NCBI RefSeq assembly: GCF_018614415.1
Contig: NZ_JAGGOO010000020.1
Coordinates: forward strand, 29,482 to 93,481
Length of the DNA: 64,000 bases
DNA from: Streptomyces sp. ISL-12
GTDB lineage: Bacteria; Actinomycetota; Actinomycetes; Streptomycetales; Streptomycetaceae
Direction: 5' to 3'
Shown: positions 1 through 9,073 of the stretch, piece after piece
Layout of the letters: each line of letters opens with the position of its first letter
How positions within the stretch are numbered: the first letter of the stretch is position 1
Notes under the pieces: model-generated
What the model was told of the DNA's origin: nothing
What the model saw: only the letters and a program-made list of their open reading frames with translations
Databases searched by the model: none
Program-made: the position numbers and the translations under genes

Positions 1-31
1 ACGCCTTCGGCCCCGGGAACGGAGGGCGCCG

Positions 32-1402
32 ATGAACGTGCCGCCGCCGCTCCCGCCCACCGTGGCCGCGCTGCTGGACCGTGCGGCCCGGCCCGACTTC
101 CCCGACTGGCGCCGTTCCGTCATCCGCCTCGGCGGCTGCACCAACCCGGTCCACCTCGTCGGCTCCGCCTTCCTGGTCGATACGGCGACGGGGGAAGTCC
201 TGACCGACGTCGACGGCTCCGACCCGAACGGCAGGCGTCTGCTGACCGCCTGCGGCAACCGCCGTGCCTCGGTCTGCCCCGCCTGCTCCCGCGTGTACCA
301 GGCGGACACCTACCAACTCGTACGCGCCGGCCTCGTCGGCGGCAAGGCGGTACCGGATTCGGTGAGCGAGCACCCCCGGGTGTTCGCCACCCTCACCGCT
401 CCCGGCTTCGGGCCGGTCCACACCCGCCGGGAGCAGTCGGGCCGCGTACGCCCGTGCCGTCCCCGCCGGGATGCGAAGAACTGCCCGCACGGCGTGCCCC
501 TCGGCTGCTCCGAGCGGCACGCGCCGGATGACCCCCGCCTCGGCGAACCCCTCTGCCCCCGCTGCTACGACTACGCCGGGGCCGTGCTCTGGCAGTCCTG
601 CGCCGGCTTGCTCTGGCACCGCTTCGGCATCGAGCTGCGGCGGGAGATCGCCCGCAGGGCCGGGCTGTCCCGTGCCGAGCTGGCGGACGTTGCCCGGCTC
701 TCGTACGCGAAGGTCGCCGAGTACCAGCGGCGCGGCCTGGTCCACTTCCATGCCGTGGTCCGCCTCGACGGCCCGGACGGGCCGGACTCGCCACCGCCCT
801 CCTGGGCGAGCGCCGCTCTGCTCGCCGATGCCGTCCCTGCGGCCGTCGCCCGGGTCCACTCCCAGGCGCCTGGCTCGGCGGTCGTCGGGATGCGTGTGCT
901 GCGCTTCGGCACTCAGGTCGACGTACGCCCGGTCGCTGCCTCACCTGCGGGGGAGCGGCCTGCGTCGGGCGCGGTGGCCGGGTACATCGCCAAGTACGCC
1001 ACCAAGGGCGCCGAGACGGCCGGCGCGGTCGACGGACGTATCCGGTCGGCCCGAGAAATGGTCCTTCTGCCGGTGCGGGCGCACGTGCTGCGCATGATCG
1101 GTACGTGCTGGTGGCTCGGCGGCCTCCCCGCCTTCGCGGGCCTCGGCCTGCGCCGCTGGGCGCACATGCTCGGCTACGGCGGCCACTTCTCCACCAAGTC
1201 CCGCCGCTACTCGACCACCCTCGGCGAACTCCGCCGGGCCCGCGCCGAGCACCGCGCCCAGGAGCAGCGCGCCGCCTTGGGCCTGGAGGGCCATCCCGTG
1301 GCCTATGTCGGTCAGTGGCGGTACGCCGGACGCGGCTACTCCCCGGAAGCCGCCCTCCTCGCGGCCTCGGTACGGGAGGACGGTGTTCCCCGTGGCGCGT
1401 GA
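32..1402 (+). CDS. repSA: RepSA-type rolling-circle replication initiator
   Basis: This is the replication initiator of a pSAM2-like element, which nicks the element's origin so that the excised circle replicates by the rolling-circle mode. The 456-residue protein has a Cys pair region (CPACSRVY) near residue 88, a conserved FATLTAPGFG block, a His-hydrophobic-His motif (VHFHAVVRL) typical of HUH nickases around residue 237, and a GYIAKYATKGAE block. A Tyr-rich stretch (KSRRYSTTL) near residue 390 may hold the nucleophile. The ATG is preceded by GGAGG with good spacing. Its end overlaps the start of the excisionase gene, so the two are translationally coupled. The family assignment is firm; the catalytic Tyr is inferred. 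Confidence 0.9.
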   Translation: MNVPPPLPPTVAALLDRAARPDFPDWRRSVIRLGGCTNPVHLVGSAFLVDTATGEVLTDVDGSDPNGRRLLTACGNRRASVCPACSRVYQADTYQLVRAGLVGGKAVPDSVSEHPRVFATLTAPGFGPVHTRREQSGRVRPCRPRRDAKNCPHGVPLGCSERHAPDDPRLGEPLCPRCYDYAGAVLWQSCAGLLWHRFGIELRREIARRAGLSRAELADVARLSYAKVAEYQRRGLVHFHAVVRLDGPDGPDSPPPSWASAALLADAVPAAVARVHSQAPGSAVVGMRVLRFGTQVDVRPVAASPAGERPASGAVAGYIAKYATKGAETAGAVDGRIRSAREMVLLPVRAHVLRMIGTCWWLGGLPAFAGLGLRRWAHMLGYGGHFSTKSRRYSTTLGELRRARAEHRAQEQRAALGLEGHPVAYVGQWRYAGRGYSPEAALLAASVREDGVPRGA

Positions 1403-1607
1403 CCGGACCGGCATCGAGCTGCTCACCGTGCGCCAAGTGCTGGAGGAACTAGGCGGCGTCTCCCGCCGCACCTTCTACCGCTGGCGTGAACTCCACCTCG
1501 CCCCCGCCTGCATCCGGCTCCCGAACGGCGAACTCCGGGTCCGGCGTGACGCGCTCGACGCGTGGGTGGAGGAGCGCGCGGAGGACACGGGCGGTGGTAT
1601 CCGGTGA
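1383..1607 (+). CDS. xis: Excisionase-like helix-turn-helix protein
   Basis: A protein of about 74 residues with a MerR/excisionase-type winged helix: LLTVRQVLEEL, then SRRTFYRWRE and a strand pair around LPNGELRVRRDALDAWV. Such proteins bind the att arms and direct the integrase towards excision. The start is GTG at 1383, close behind GGGAGG at 1374-1379; a second GTG at 1392 would give a protein three residues shorter and has wider spacing. The gene overlaps the end of repSA, and its TGA overlaps the integrase GTG (GTGA), so replication, excision and integration genes form one transcript. A role as recombination directionality factor is inferred from position and fold. Confidence 0.8.
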   Translation: MFPVARDRTGIELLTVRQVLEELGGVSRRTFYRWRELHLAPACIRLPNGELRVRRDALDAWVEERAEDTGGGIR

Positions 1608-2989
1608 AGTCGTACAAGGTCGTCATCTGGAAGCTGAGCGTCAACCGGTCCGCCAAGAAGCCGACCCACCTCGTGCGCTGGTCGGTCGACGGCGTGCCCT
1701 TCCACGAGTCGCACAGGACCAAGGCTCTCGCCGACCGCTTCCGCGCCAAGCTCCTACGCGCCGCCGACAAGGGCGAAGCCTTCGACACCGTGACCGGGCT
1801 GCCCGACTCCCTCCGGGGCGGCAAGATCGCGCTCAGCTTCGTAGAGCTGGCGGTGAAGTACCTGGATGCCCGGTGGGCGGAGGCGTCGGCGAAGCAACGC
1901 GACAGCATGACCGATGCGCTCTCCACCGTCCTGGCGGTGCCCGTCAAGGCTGTGCGCGGACGGCCGACGCCCGCGGTCCTGCGCCGCGCGGCACGGTCCT
2001 ACCTGCTGCCTCCTCCTCGCCGGGAGAGGGAGCGCCCCAAGGAGATCGCCGCCGCACTGACGTGGCTGTCCAAGGCGTCCCTCCCGGTGGCGGAACTGTC
2101 GGAAGGGAGCCGCGCACAGGACTTGGTGGACGCCCTGACCCGTCGCCTCGACGGCAAGCCGGCCGCGACACAGACCTACCGGCGTCGCCGGGCGGTGGTC
2201 TTCAACGTGTTGCAGTACGCGGTCGAACTGGGTGCCCTGAACGCCAACCCGCTCTCCCAGGTGCGCAGGAAGCGAGGCAAACGGGCCGTGCAGGAAGTCG
2301 ACCGGCGGGTGGTGGTCAACCCCCGGCAGGCACGGGAGCTGCTGACCGCCCTCACCTACGTCGGTGGCTACGACCGGGCGAGCGGTCGACGGCTGCGGGC
2401 GTTCTTCGGTTGCCTGTACTACGCGGCCATGCGGCCCGGTGAAGCGCTGGGCCTGCGCCGGTCGGACTGCACGCTCCCGGAGAAGGGATGGGGCCGTATC
2501 GAACTGGCGGAGACACGGCCCACAGCCGGTAAGGCGTGGACGGACTCCGGGGAAGCGCACGACCGCCGGGGCCTCAAGCAACGGGAAGCGGGCGAAGTAC
2601 GGACGGTCCCCATCCCGCCCCCACTCGTCCGCCTGCTCCTCGACCACGTCAAGGAGTTCGGCACGGCGGAAGACGGTCGGCTGTTCTCCAGCGAGCGGGG
2701 CAACGTCATCGCCGCGTCCTCGTACTCCCGCGTGTGGAAGCAAGCGCGGGAACTGGCTCTCCTGCCACATCAGGTCGGGTCCGTGATGGCGGCCCGCCCC
2801 TACGACCTCCGGCACGCCGGAGTGTCCCAGTGGCTCAACTCCGGCGTCCCCGCACCGGAGGTGGCAGCTCGGGCCGGGCACTCGGTGGACGTGCTCCTCA
2901 AGATCTACGCCAAGTGCATCGACGGCCAGGAGGCGGAGATGAACGACCGGATCATGCAAGGTCTGGGGGAGGACGACGGCATGCCGTGA
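1604..2989 (+). CDS. int: Tyrosine-type site-specific integrase
   Basis: A tyrosine recombinase of 461 residues that joins the element to the chromosome at the tRNA-Arg. It has an N-terminal arm-binding region, a core-binding segment (about 75-230) and a catalytic domain. The catalytic residues visible are Arg277 (in MRPGEALGL), the YDLRHAG box with Arg403 and His404, the GHS motif, and the nucleophile Tyr435 (KIYAK). The first box-II His is replaced by Tyr, as is common in pSAM2-type enzymes. The GTG start at 1604 overlaps the excisionase stop codon. The catalytic domain is complete and intact, so the element may still be mobile. Confidence 0.92.
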   Translation: MKSYKVVIWKLSVNRSAKKPTHLVRWSVDGVPFHESHRTKALADRFRAKLLRAADKGEAFDTVTGLPDSLRGGKIALSFVELAVKYLDARWAEASAKQRDSMTDALSTVLAVPVKAVRGRPTPAVLRRAARSYLLPPPRRERERPKEIAAALTWLSKASLPVAELSEGSRAQDLVDALTRRLDGKPAATQTYRRRRAVVFNVLQYAVELGALNANPLSQVRRKRGKRAVQEVDRRVVVNPRQARELLTALTYVGGYDRASGRRLRAFFGCLYYAAMRPGEALGLRRSDCTLPEKGWGRIELAETRPTAGKAWTDSGEAHDRRGLKQREAGEVRTVPIPPPLVRLLLDHVKEFGTAEDGRLFSSERGNVIAASSYSRVWKQARELALLPHQVGSVMAARPYDLRHAGVSQWLNSGVPAPEVAARAGHSVDVLLKIYAKCIDGQEAEMNDRIMQGLGEDDGMP

Positions 2990-3104
2990 GAGGCGTACGC
3001 GCCTGACTCGGAGGCCCTGGGGCGGTGTCGTGCTCCAGGGCCTCCGCCGCGTCCGCGCGGGCAGTCCGGAAACGGCGCCCCACCTGCGCGAACGACGCCC
3101 AAGA

Positions 3105-3130
3105 TCATTACGTCGTCATTACGTGATCAC
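3105..3130. repeat. Paired TCATTACGT repeats, possible integrase arm sites
   Basis: TCATTACGT occurs at 3105-3113 and 3116-3124 (11-base period), and the block is flanked by GATCA and TGATC in inverted orientation. It lies between the integrase stop and the tRNA, in an AT-richer patch unlike the surrounding DNA. Short direct repeats in this position are typical arm-type sites for tyrosine integrases or excisionases. The binding role is inferred. Confidence 0.4.
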
Positions 3131-3173
3131 TGGCAAACGACTGCTTTCGGCGGCATCCGCCTGCACATACGCG

Positions 3174-3214
3174 AAGACCCCGACTCCAGCGAACTCGCTG
3201 ATGGCGGGGTCTTT
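3174..3214. terminator. Stem-loop with A/T flanks between int and tRNA-Arg
   Basis: AAGACCCCG (3174-3182) pairs with CGGGGTCTT further on, and a smaller AGCGA/CGCT stem sits in the loop. The A run on one side and T run on the other make it usable as a terminator in both directions, for the tRNA transcript (minus) and the integrase transcript (plus). Confidence 0.65.
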
Positions 3215-3231
3215 AGGCACTTCCTGCGAAG

Positions 3232-3303
3232 TGCCCCCGGCAGGATTCGAACCTGCGCACACGGCTCCGGAGGCCGTTGCTCTATCCCCTGAGCTACGGG
3301 GGC
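3232..3303 (-). tRNA. tRNA-Arg (anticodon CCG)
   Basis: Read on the minus strand, the acceptor stem GCCCCCG (from 3303) pairs with CGGGGGC. There are a D stem GCTC/GAGC, an anticodon arm ACGGC-CTCCGGA-GCCGT with anticodon CCG, and a T arm with GTTCGAATC. The discriminator base is A and CCA is not encoded. The anticodon reads CGG, a common Arg codon in GC-rich genomes. Its 3' end faces the integrase gene, as expected for an element inserted at the 3' end of this tRNA. Confidence 0.95.
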
Positions 3304-3480
3304 GTGTCGGCTGCGGTGGTGTTGCTCGCGGCGACGGGTAGAACACTACCAGCTCGTCCGGGGTGTTCATGAACGGGTTTCCTGGGGTGGGGGAGGAGCC
3401 GGACGGCGGATGGTTCCCCGCACGGGGTGGAAGTGGGGAAAACCCGGACGCGATGGCCGGTCCCGACCTACTCTCGAGGT

Positions 3481-3945
3481 GTGCCAGGCGCGTCGGGCCG
3501 GGTCCTTGTCGTCGACGACAACAAGGTCATCCGGCAGTTGATCAGGGTCAACCTCGAGCTGGAGGGCTTCGAGGTCGTGACCGCGGCCGATGGTGCCGAG
3601 TGTCTGGAAGTCGTTCATCAGGTGCGGCCCGACGTCATCACCCTCGACGTCGTCATGCCGCGTCTCGACGGGCTCCGCACCGCCGGGCGGCTGCGTGCCG
3701 ATCCGCGGACCCGGGATCTTCCCCTCGCCATCATCAGCGCGTGCAGTCAGCACGAGGTCGATGCCGGGCTCGGTGCCGGCGTCGACGCCTTCCTGTCCAA
3801 GCCGTTCGAGCCCGCCGCGCTCGTCGGGCTCGTGCGGAGGCTGGCCGAGCGGGGGGCTGGGGGCGGTGACGGCCGGGGGAGTGCGGTCGGTTGCCGTGAG
3901 GCGGAGGGCGGGTCCGCGCCGCCACCGGCCAAGCGCGCCGGGTAG
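3481..3945 (+). CDS. Stand-alone receiver-domain response regulator
   Basis: A single CheY-like receiver domain with no DNA-binding output. The acidic pair Asp12-Asp13 (VLVVDDN), phospho-acceptor Asp56 (ITLDVVMP), a Ser in the usual Thr/Ser position (AIISAC) and the Lys of FLSKPF are all present. A basic, Pro/Gly-rich tail of about 35 residues follows the receiver. The GTG at 3481 is the only sensible start and has almost no room for a ribosome-binding site (GAGG ends one base before it), so leaderless or weak initiation is possible. No kinase gene is adjacent, and the partner is unknown. It lies directly beyond the tRNA-Arg. Confidence 0.85.
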   Translation: MPGASGRVLVVDDNKVIRQLIRVNLELEGFEVVTAADGAECLEVVHQVRPDVITLDVVMPRLDGLRTAGRLRADPRTRDLPLAIISACSQHEVDAGLGAGVDAFLSKPFEPAALVGLVRRLAERGAGGGDGRGSAVGCREAEGGSAPPPAKRAG

Positions 3946-4078
3946 CGGCAGCGACCACAGCGCCGGGGCACCGCATCACCAATACCAACACCAAGGGGCA
4001 GAGCCCCCCCGTCCACATCCCGGAACACCCCCCAAACCAGTTCGCCTACCCTCCCCCCTCCTCCCCTACGCTGGTCCC

Positions 4079-5122
4079 GTGACCCCCGTCGAGCTCTCCC
4101 GCACCCTGCTGTACGCGGTGCGTCGCGCTGTCGATGACGGGAAGCTCACCGTGACCGTTCCGGAGCGGGTCGTGGTCGGGCCGCCGGGGCCGGGGGGATG
4201 CGGGGACTACGCCAGCAACCTCGCGTTGCAGCTGGCCCGGCCGGCCGGGCAGCCCCCTCGCCTGGTCGCCGAAACGCTGCGGTCCTACCTCGCCGGCGTC
4301 GACGGGATCACCGACATCGTCGTCACCGGGCCCGGGTTCCTCAACCTCTCCCTCAGTGACGCCGCCCCCGGCGCCCTCGTCGCCGACATACTGCGCCGCG
4401 GCCCCCGCTACGGGTACGCCGACGGGCCAGGCACCGGCATGGTGTCGCTGCACTGCCCCCGCGAGCTCCGCGCCCTCGTCGTCATGGACAGCGTCGCCCG
4501 GCTGCTGCGCGCCCAGGGGGTGACCGTGCGTACCAGCTGTGAGGCCCTCCCGCCGTCGGAGTGGGCGGTGCTGCTGGGTGATGCCCCCATCGACGTCACG
4601 CCCGAGCACCTCGACGCCACCATCCGCCCCGTCCCCGCGACCGACCCCCCCGCCGTACTGGCCCTGGGCCCCGACGCCGGACGCTGGGCCCTGCTCCACC
4701 CCGCCCCCCACGACCGGCCCCGCCCCAGTGCCGGAGAGCACCTCGCCCAGCGCGAGACGAACCCCCTCTTCCGCGTCCGGTACGCCCACGCCCGTACCCG
4801 CGCCCTCCTCCGCAACGCCGCCGACCTCGGCTTCGCCCCCGAGCCCGGTACCAGCGCGGGTACGGAAAGGCTGACCGGCGCCCTCGCCGACCACCCCCGC
4901 GTCCTCGCCGCCGCGGCCCGCGACCACGCTCCCGACCGGCTCGCCCGGCACCTCGTCGCCGTCGCCGATGCCGTACTGCCGCTGCTCCCCGCCGTACTGC
5001 CCGTCGGGGACGAGAAACCCTCGGCCGCCCACCGTGCCCGGCTCGCGCTCGCCGAAGCCGCCGGGGTGGTGCTGGCCGGCGGCCTGTCCCTGCTCGGCAT
5101 CGACGCGCCCGACCATCTCTGA
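4079..5122 (+). CDS. nrtL: ArgS-related anticodon-binding protein NrtL
   Basis: A protein of 347 residues with the outline of an arginyl-tRNA synthetase stripped of its catalytic core. The N-terminal part resembles the ArgS N-terminal domain (SNLALQLAR, then GPGFLNLSL). A C-terminal DALR-type helical domain contains RVRYAHARTRALLRNA and ends in ALAEAAGVVLAGGLSLLGI, the usual ArgS tail. HIGH and KMSKS motifs are not seen. In full ArgS the DALR domain binds the anticodon; the role of NrtL is not established. It sits immediately upstream of lysA, as argS does in many actinobacteria, suggesting a decayed or repurposed argS. GTG at 4079 is chosen because homology to ArgS begins there. Confidence 0.85.
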   Translation: MTPVELSRTLLYAVRRAVDDGKLTVTVPERVVVGPPGPGGCGDYASNLALQLARPAGQPPRLVAETLRSYLAGVDGITDIVVTGPGFLNLSLSDAAPGALVADILRRGPRYGYADGPGTGMVSLHCPRELRALVVMDSVARLLRAQGVTVRTSCEALPPSEWAVLLGDAPIDVTPEHLDATIRPVPATDPPAVLALGPDAGRWALLHPAPHDRPRPSAGEHLAQRETNPLFRVRYAHARTRALLRNAADLGFAPEPGTSAGTERLTGALADHPRVLAAAARDHAPDRLARHLVAVADAVLPLLPAVLPVGDEKPSAAHRARLALAEAAGVVLAGGLSLLGIDAPDHL

Positions 5123-5170
5123 TCCGAGAGACCACAGAGACCCGAGAAACCCGAGAGAGTCACCAGAGCC

Positions 5171-6562
5171 ATGAGCCGTTCCGCACACCCCGCCGGACCC
5201 CGCCACGCGGACGTCCTCCCCGAGGGCCACTACTCCGCACCGCCCGCCGACCTCAACGACCTCGACGCCAAGGTCTGGGCCCGCACGGTCGCCCGGAACG
5301 CCGACGGTGTCGTCACCGTCGGCGGCGTCGACGTGAAGACGCTCGCCGAGGAGCACGGCACCCCCGCCTACATCCTCGACGAGGCCGACTTCCGGGACCG
5401 GGCGAGGGCCTGGCGCGGCGCCTTCGGGGACGACGCCGACGTCTTCTACGCCGGAAAGGCGTTCCTGTCGCGGGCCGTCGTGCGCTGGCTGGCGGAGGAA
5501 GGGCTGAACCTCGACGTCTGCTCCGGGGGCGAACTCGCCACCGCGCTCTCCGCCGGCATGCCCGCCGACCGCATCGCCTTCCACGGCAACAACAAGTCGC
5601 ACCAGGAGATCGAGAGAGCCGTGCGCGCCGGCGTCGGGCGGATCGTGCTCGACTCCTTCCAGGAGATCGTCCGCGTCGCCCACATCGCGCAATCCCTGAA
5701 CAAGCGCCAGAAGGTGCAGATCCGTATCACCGTCGGCGTCGAGGCGCACACCCACGAGTTCATCGCCACCGCGCACGAGGACCAGAAGTTCGGCATCCCG
5801 CTGGCCGGCGGGCAGGCCGCCGAGGCCGTGCGGCGGGTGCTCCAGCTGGACGGGCTGGAGCTGGTCGGCATCCACTCGCACATCGGGTCGCAGATCTTCG
5901 ACATGTCCGGGTTCGAGGTCGCCGCGCACCGGGTCGTCGGGCTGCTCAAGGACATCCGCGACGAGCACGGGGTCGAGCTGCCCGAGATCGACCTCGGCGG
6001 CGGGCTCGGGATCGCGTACACCAGTGACGACGATCCCCGCGAGCCGCACGAGATCGCCAAGGCGCTCACCGAGATCGTCGACCGCGAGTGCCACGCCGCC
6101 AAGCTGCGCACCCCCCGGATCTCCGTCGAGCCCGGCCGGGCCATCGTCGGGCCCACCGCCTTCACGCTCTACGAGGTCGGCACCGTCAAGCCGCTCGACG
6201 GGCTGCGTACGTACGTCTCCGTCGACGGCGGCATGTCGGACAACATCCGCACCGCGCTCTACGACGCCGAATACAGCGTCGCCCTCGTCTCCCGCGCCTC
6301 CGACGCCGAGCCGATGCTCGCCCGCGTCGTCGGCAAGCACTGCGAGAGCGGGGACATCGTGGTCAAGGACGCGTTCCTGCCGGGCGACCTGGCCCCCGGT
6401 GACCTGATCGCCGTACCCGCGACCGGGGCGTACTGCCGGTCCATGGCCAGCAACTACAACCACGTGCTCCGGCCGCCCGTCATCGCCGTCCGGGACGGTG
6501 CGTCGCGGGTCATCGTCCGGCGGGAGACCGAGGAGGACCTGCTGCGCCTCGACGTCGGATGA
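5171..6562 (+). CDS. lysA: Diaminopimelate decarboxylase
   Basis: PLP-dependent decarboxylation of meso-diaminopimelate to L-lysine, the last step of lysine synthesis. The 463-residue fold-type III (alanine-racemase-like barrel) enzyme carries its PLP lysine at Lys96 (VFYAGKAF), the HGNNKS block, a Gly-rich phosphate-binding loop (IDLGGGLGI) and the [10 protein letters not shown] segment. The C-terminal CESGD motif supplies the conserved Cys/Glu of the dimer-interface active site. It lies 48 bases after nrtL and heads the lysA-hom-thrC-thrB aspartate-family group. The ATG is the natural start, with full N-terminal coverage. Confidence 0.96.
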   Translation: MSRSAHPAGPRHADVLPEGHYSAPPADLNDLDAKVWARTVARNADGVVTVGGVDVKTLAEEHGTPAYILDEADFRDRARAWRGAFGDDADVFYAGKAFLSRAVVRWLAEEGLNLDVCSGGELATALSAGMPADRIAFHGNNKSHQEIERAVRAGVGRIVLDSFQEIVRVAHIAQSLNKRQKVQIRITVGVEAHTHEFIATAHEDQKFGIPLAGGQAAEAVRRVLQLDGLELVGIHSHIGSQIFDMSGFEVAAHRVVGLLKDIRDEHGVELPEIDLGGGLGIAYTSDDDPREPHEIAKALTEIVDRECHAAKLRTPRISVEPGRAIVGPTAFTLYEVGTVKPLDGLRTYVSVDGGMSDNIRTALYDAEYSVALVSRASDAEPMLARVVGKHCESGDIVVKDAFLPGDLAPGDLIAVPATGAYCRSMASNYNHVLRPPVIAVRDGASRVIVRRETEEDLLRLDVG

Positions 6563-6583
6563 GCAGCGCGGCAAAACCAAAGA

Positions 6584-6668
6584 GGGCCGGAGATCTTCAC
6601 GTCTACCGGCCCCCGCAAATGAAATAAATGTCTCACGATCCGGACGAAGGGCAGAAAGTCCCGTCCGG
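6584..6668 (+). promoter_or_regulatory. Two consecutive stem-loops between lysA and hom
   Basis: GGGCCGG (6584-6590) pairs with CCGGCCC (6606-6612), and CCGGACG (6640-6646) pairs with CGTCCGG (6662-6668), separated by an AT-richer patch (AAATGAAATAAATG). The first could terminate lysA transcripts; the second lies in the probable hom leader. A 15-codon reading frame starting at about 6629 spans the second stem but has no run of Thr, Ile or Met codons, so classical leader-peptide attenuation is not supported. Confidence 0.45.
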
Positions 6669-6715
6669 TGAGTGAGACTGGTTCCACCGCATACGGTATG
6701 AGGAAACGAGGTCGG

Positions 6716-8008
6716 ATGATGCGTACGCGTCCGCTGAAAGTGGCGCTGCTGGGCTGTGGAGTGGTCGGCTCAGAGGTGGCGCGCATCATGACGACGCACG
6801 CCGACGACCTCGCCGCCCGGATCGGGGCGCCCCTGGAGCTGGCGGGTGTCGCGGTACGGCGGCCCGACCGGGTGCGGGCCGGCATCGACCCGGCCCTCGT
6901 GACCACCGACGCGACCGCCCTCGTCAAGCGCGGGGACATCGATGTGGTGGTGGAGGTGATCGGGGGTATCGAGCCCGCCCGGACGCTCATCACCACCGCC
7001 TTCGAGCACGGTGCCTCCGTCGTCTCCGCCAACAAGGCGCTCATCGCCCAGGACGGCGCCGCCCTGCACGCCGCCGCGGACGCCAACGAGAAGGACCTCT
7101 ACTACGAGGCCGCCGTCGCCGGCGCCATCCCGCTGATCCGGCCGCTGCGCGAGTCCCTCGCCGGGGACAAGGTCAACCGGGTGCTCGGGATCGTCAACGG
7201 GACGACCAACTTCATCCTCGACGCCATGGACACCACCGGCGCCGGGTACCAGGAGGCGCTCGACGAGGCCACCGCGCTGGGGTACGCGGAGGCCGATCCG
7301 ACGGCTGACGTGGAAGGGTTCGACGCCGCCGCCAAGGCGGCCATCCTCGCCGGGATCGCCTTCCACACCCGCGTACGCCTCGACGACGTGCACCGCGAGG
7401 GCATGACCGAGGTCACCGCCGCCGACTTCGCCTCCGCCAAGGAGATGGGGTGCACCATCAAGCTCCTCGCCATCTGCGAGCGGGCGGCCGACGGGGGGTC
7501 GGTCACGGCCCGCGTGCACCCCGCCATGATTCCGCTCAGTCACCCGCTGGCCAATGTGCGCGGGGCGTACAACGCGGTGTTCGTGGAGTCCGACGCCGCC
7601 GGGCAGCTCATGTTCTACGGGCCCGGCGCCGGCGGTGCGCCGACCGCCTCCGCCGTCCTCGGCGACCTCGTCGCCGTCTGCCGCAACCGGCTCGGCGGCG
7701 GGCGCGGGCCCGGTGAGTCCGCGTACGCCGCGCTGCCCGTCTCGCCCATGGGCGAGGTCGTCACGCGGTACCACATCAGTCTCGACGTCGCCGACAAGCC
7801 GGGCGTGCTCGCCCAGGTGGCCACGGTGTTCGCCGAGCACGGGGTGTCGATCGACACCGTCCGGCAGTCCGGGAAGGACGGCGAGGCCTCTCTCGTCGTC
7901 GTCACCCACCGCGCGTCCGACGCCGCCCTCGGCGGCACCGTCGAGGCGTTGCGCAAGCTCGACACCGTGCGGGGTGTCGCCAGCATCATGCGGGTTGAAG
8001 GAGAGTAA
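6716..8008 (+). CDS. hom: Homoserine dehydrogenase
   Basis: NAD(P)H-dependent reduction of aspartate semialdehyde to homoserine, the branch to Thr and Met. The 430-residue protein has an N-terminal Rossmann domain (ALLGCGVVGSEV), a substrate-binding/catalytic domain with NGTTNFILD and EADPTADVEGFDAAAK, and a C-terminal ACT domain (about 352-425, starting ISLDVADKPGVLAQV) that usually binds threonine for feedback inhibition. Two adjacent ATGs (6716 and 6719) follow GAGG; the first is used here. Only 6 bases separate it from thrC, so the two are cotranscribed. Confidence 0.96.
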   Translation: MMRTRPLKVALLGCGVVGSEVARIMTTHADDLAARIGAPLELAGVAVRRPDRVRAGIDPALVTTDATALVKRGDIDVVVEVIGGIEPARTLITTAFEHGASVVSANKALIAQDGAALHAAADANEKDLYYEAAVAGAIPLIRPLRESLAGDKVNRVLGIVNGTTNFILDAMDTTGAGYQEALDEATALGYAEADPTADVEGFDAAAKAAILAGIAFHTRVRLDDVHREGMTEVTAADFASAKEMGCTIKLLAICERAADGGSVTARVHPAMIPLSHPLANVRGAYNAVFVESDAAGQLMFYGPGAGGAPTASAVLGDLVAVCRNRLGGGRGPGESAYAALPVSPMGEVVTRYHISLDVADKPGVLAQVATVFAEHGVSIDTVRQSGKDGEASLVVVTHRASDAALGGTVEALRKLDTVRGVASIMRVEGE

Positions 8009-8014
8009 CCAGCA

Positions 8015-9073
8015 ATGACCCACCAGTGGCGCGGAATCATCGAGGAGTACCGGGACCGGCTGCCCGTCTCCGACAGCACGCCCGTCGTGACGCTCCGCGA
8101 GGGCGGCACGCCGCTCGTGCCCGCGCAGGTGCTCTCCGAGCGCACGGGCTGCGAGGTCCACCTCAAGGTGGAGGGCGCCAACCCCACCGGGTCCTTCAAG
8201 GACCGGGGCATGACCATGGCCATCAGCAAGGCGAAGGAGGAGGGGGCGCAGGCTGTCATCTGCGCCTCCACCGGCAATACGTCCGCCTCCGCCGCCGCGT
8301 ACGGGGTGCGGGCCGGGATGGTGTCCGCCGTCCTCGTGCCGCAGGGCAAGATCGCGCTCGGCAAGATGGGCCAGGCGCTCGTGCACGGCGCCAAGATCCT
8401 CCAGGTCGACGGCAACTTCGACGACTGTCTGACGCTTGCCCGCGCGCTCAGCGACAACTACCCCGTCGCGCTGGTCAATTCGGTCAATCCGGTGCGGATC
8501 GAGGGGCAGAAGACCGCCGCCTTCGAGATCGTCGACATGCTCGGCGACGCGCCCGACATCCACGTCCTCCCGGTCGGCAACGCGGGCAACATCACCGCGT
8601 ACTGGAAGGGGTACAAGGAGTACGCCGCCGACGGGATCAGCACGAGGACGCCCCGCATGTGGGGGTTCCAGGCCTCCGGCTCCGCGCCCATCGTGCGCGG
8701 CGAGGTCGTCAAGGACCCGTCCACCATCGCCACCGCCATCCGGATCGGCAACCCGGCCTCCTGGGACTTCGCGCTCGCCGCCCGGGACGAGTCCGGCGGC
8801 GCCATCGACGAGGTGACGGACCGTGAGATCCTGCGCGCCTACCGGCTGTTGGCCTCCCAGGAGGGCGTCTTCGTCGAGCCCGCCTCGGCCGCGTCGGTCG
8901 CCGGTCTGCTGAAGGCCGCCGAGCAGGGCAAGGTCGACCCGGGGCAGAAGATCGTGTGCACCGTCACCGGCAACGGTCTGAAGGACCCCGACTGGGCCGT
9001 CGCCGGCGCCCCGCAGCCCGTCACCGTCCCGGTCGACGCGGCGACGGCGGCCGAGCGGCTCGGCCTGGTCTGA
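8015..9073 (+). CDS. thrC: Threonine synthase
   Basis: PLP-dependent conversion of O-phosphohomoserine to threonine. The 352-residue protein carries the PLP lysine Lys62 in [10 protein letters not shown], the phosphate-binding loop around [15 protein letters not shown], and the [11 protein letters not shown] segment near the C terminus. It is the short threonine synthase form typical of actinobacteria. GGAG lies just before the ATG, and the gene is coupled to hom. A strong hairpin follows its stop, suggesting that thrB is transcribed separately. Confidence 0.96.
   Translation: MTHQWRGIIEEYRDRLPVSDSTPVVTLREGGTPLVPAQVLSERTGCEVHLKVEGANPTGSFKDRGMTMAISKAKEEGAQAVICASTGNTSASAAAYGVRAGMVSAVLVPQGKIALGKMGQALVHGAKILQVDGNFDDCLTLARALSDNYPVALVNSVNPVRIEGQKTAAFEIVDMLGDAPDIHVLPVGNAGNITAYWKGYKEYAADGISTRTPRMWGFQASGSAPIVRGEVVKDPSTIATAIRIGNPASWDFALAARDESGGAIDEVTDREILRAYRLLASQEGVFVEPASAASVAGLLKAAEQGKVDPGQKIVCTVTGNGLKDPDWAVAGAPQPVTVPVDAATAAERLGLV

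Larger units (their letters stand above)
1..3275. mobile_element. Right end of a pSAM2-type integrative element (AICE)
   Basis: Three genes in the canonical right-end order of an actinomycete integrative and conjugative element (RepSA-type initiator, small HTH excisionase, tyrosine integrase) overlap end to start and stop about 240 bases before the 3' end of a tRNA-Arg gene. Elements of this family integrate by site-specific recombination into the 3' end of a tRNA and restore the tRNA sequence. The left side, which would carry transfer (tra/spd) and regulatory (kor/pra) genes and the second att copy, is outside the window. The right boundary is my inference from the tRNA position; the exact att core cannot be set without the other copy. 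Confidence 0.85.

Noticed and set aside
4046..6580. 844-codon open frame on the minus strand across nrtL and lysA
   Set aside because: Its translation is Gly/Val/Asp-rich low complexity, spans two well-supported genes and their gap, and has no family resemblance.
6629..6676. Leader-peptide attenuator for hom
   Set aside because: The 15-codon frame over the second stem has no cluster of Thr, Ile, Met or Lys codons and no clear ribosome-binding site.
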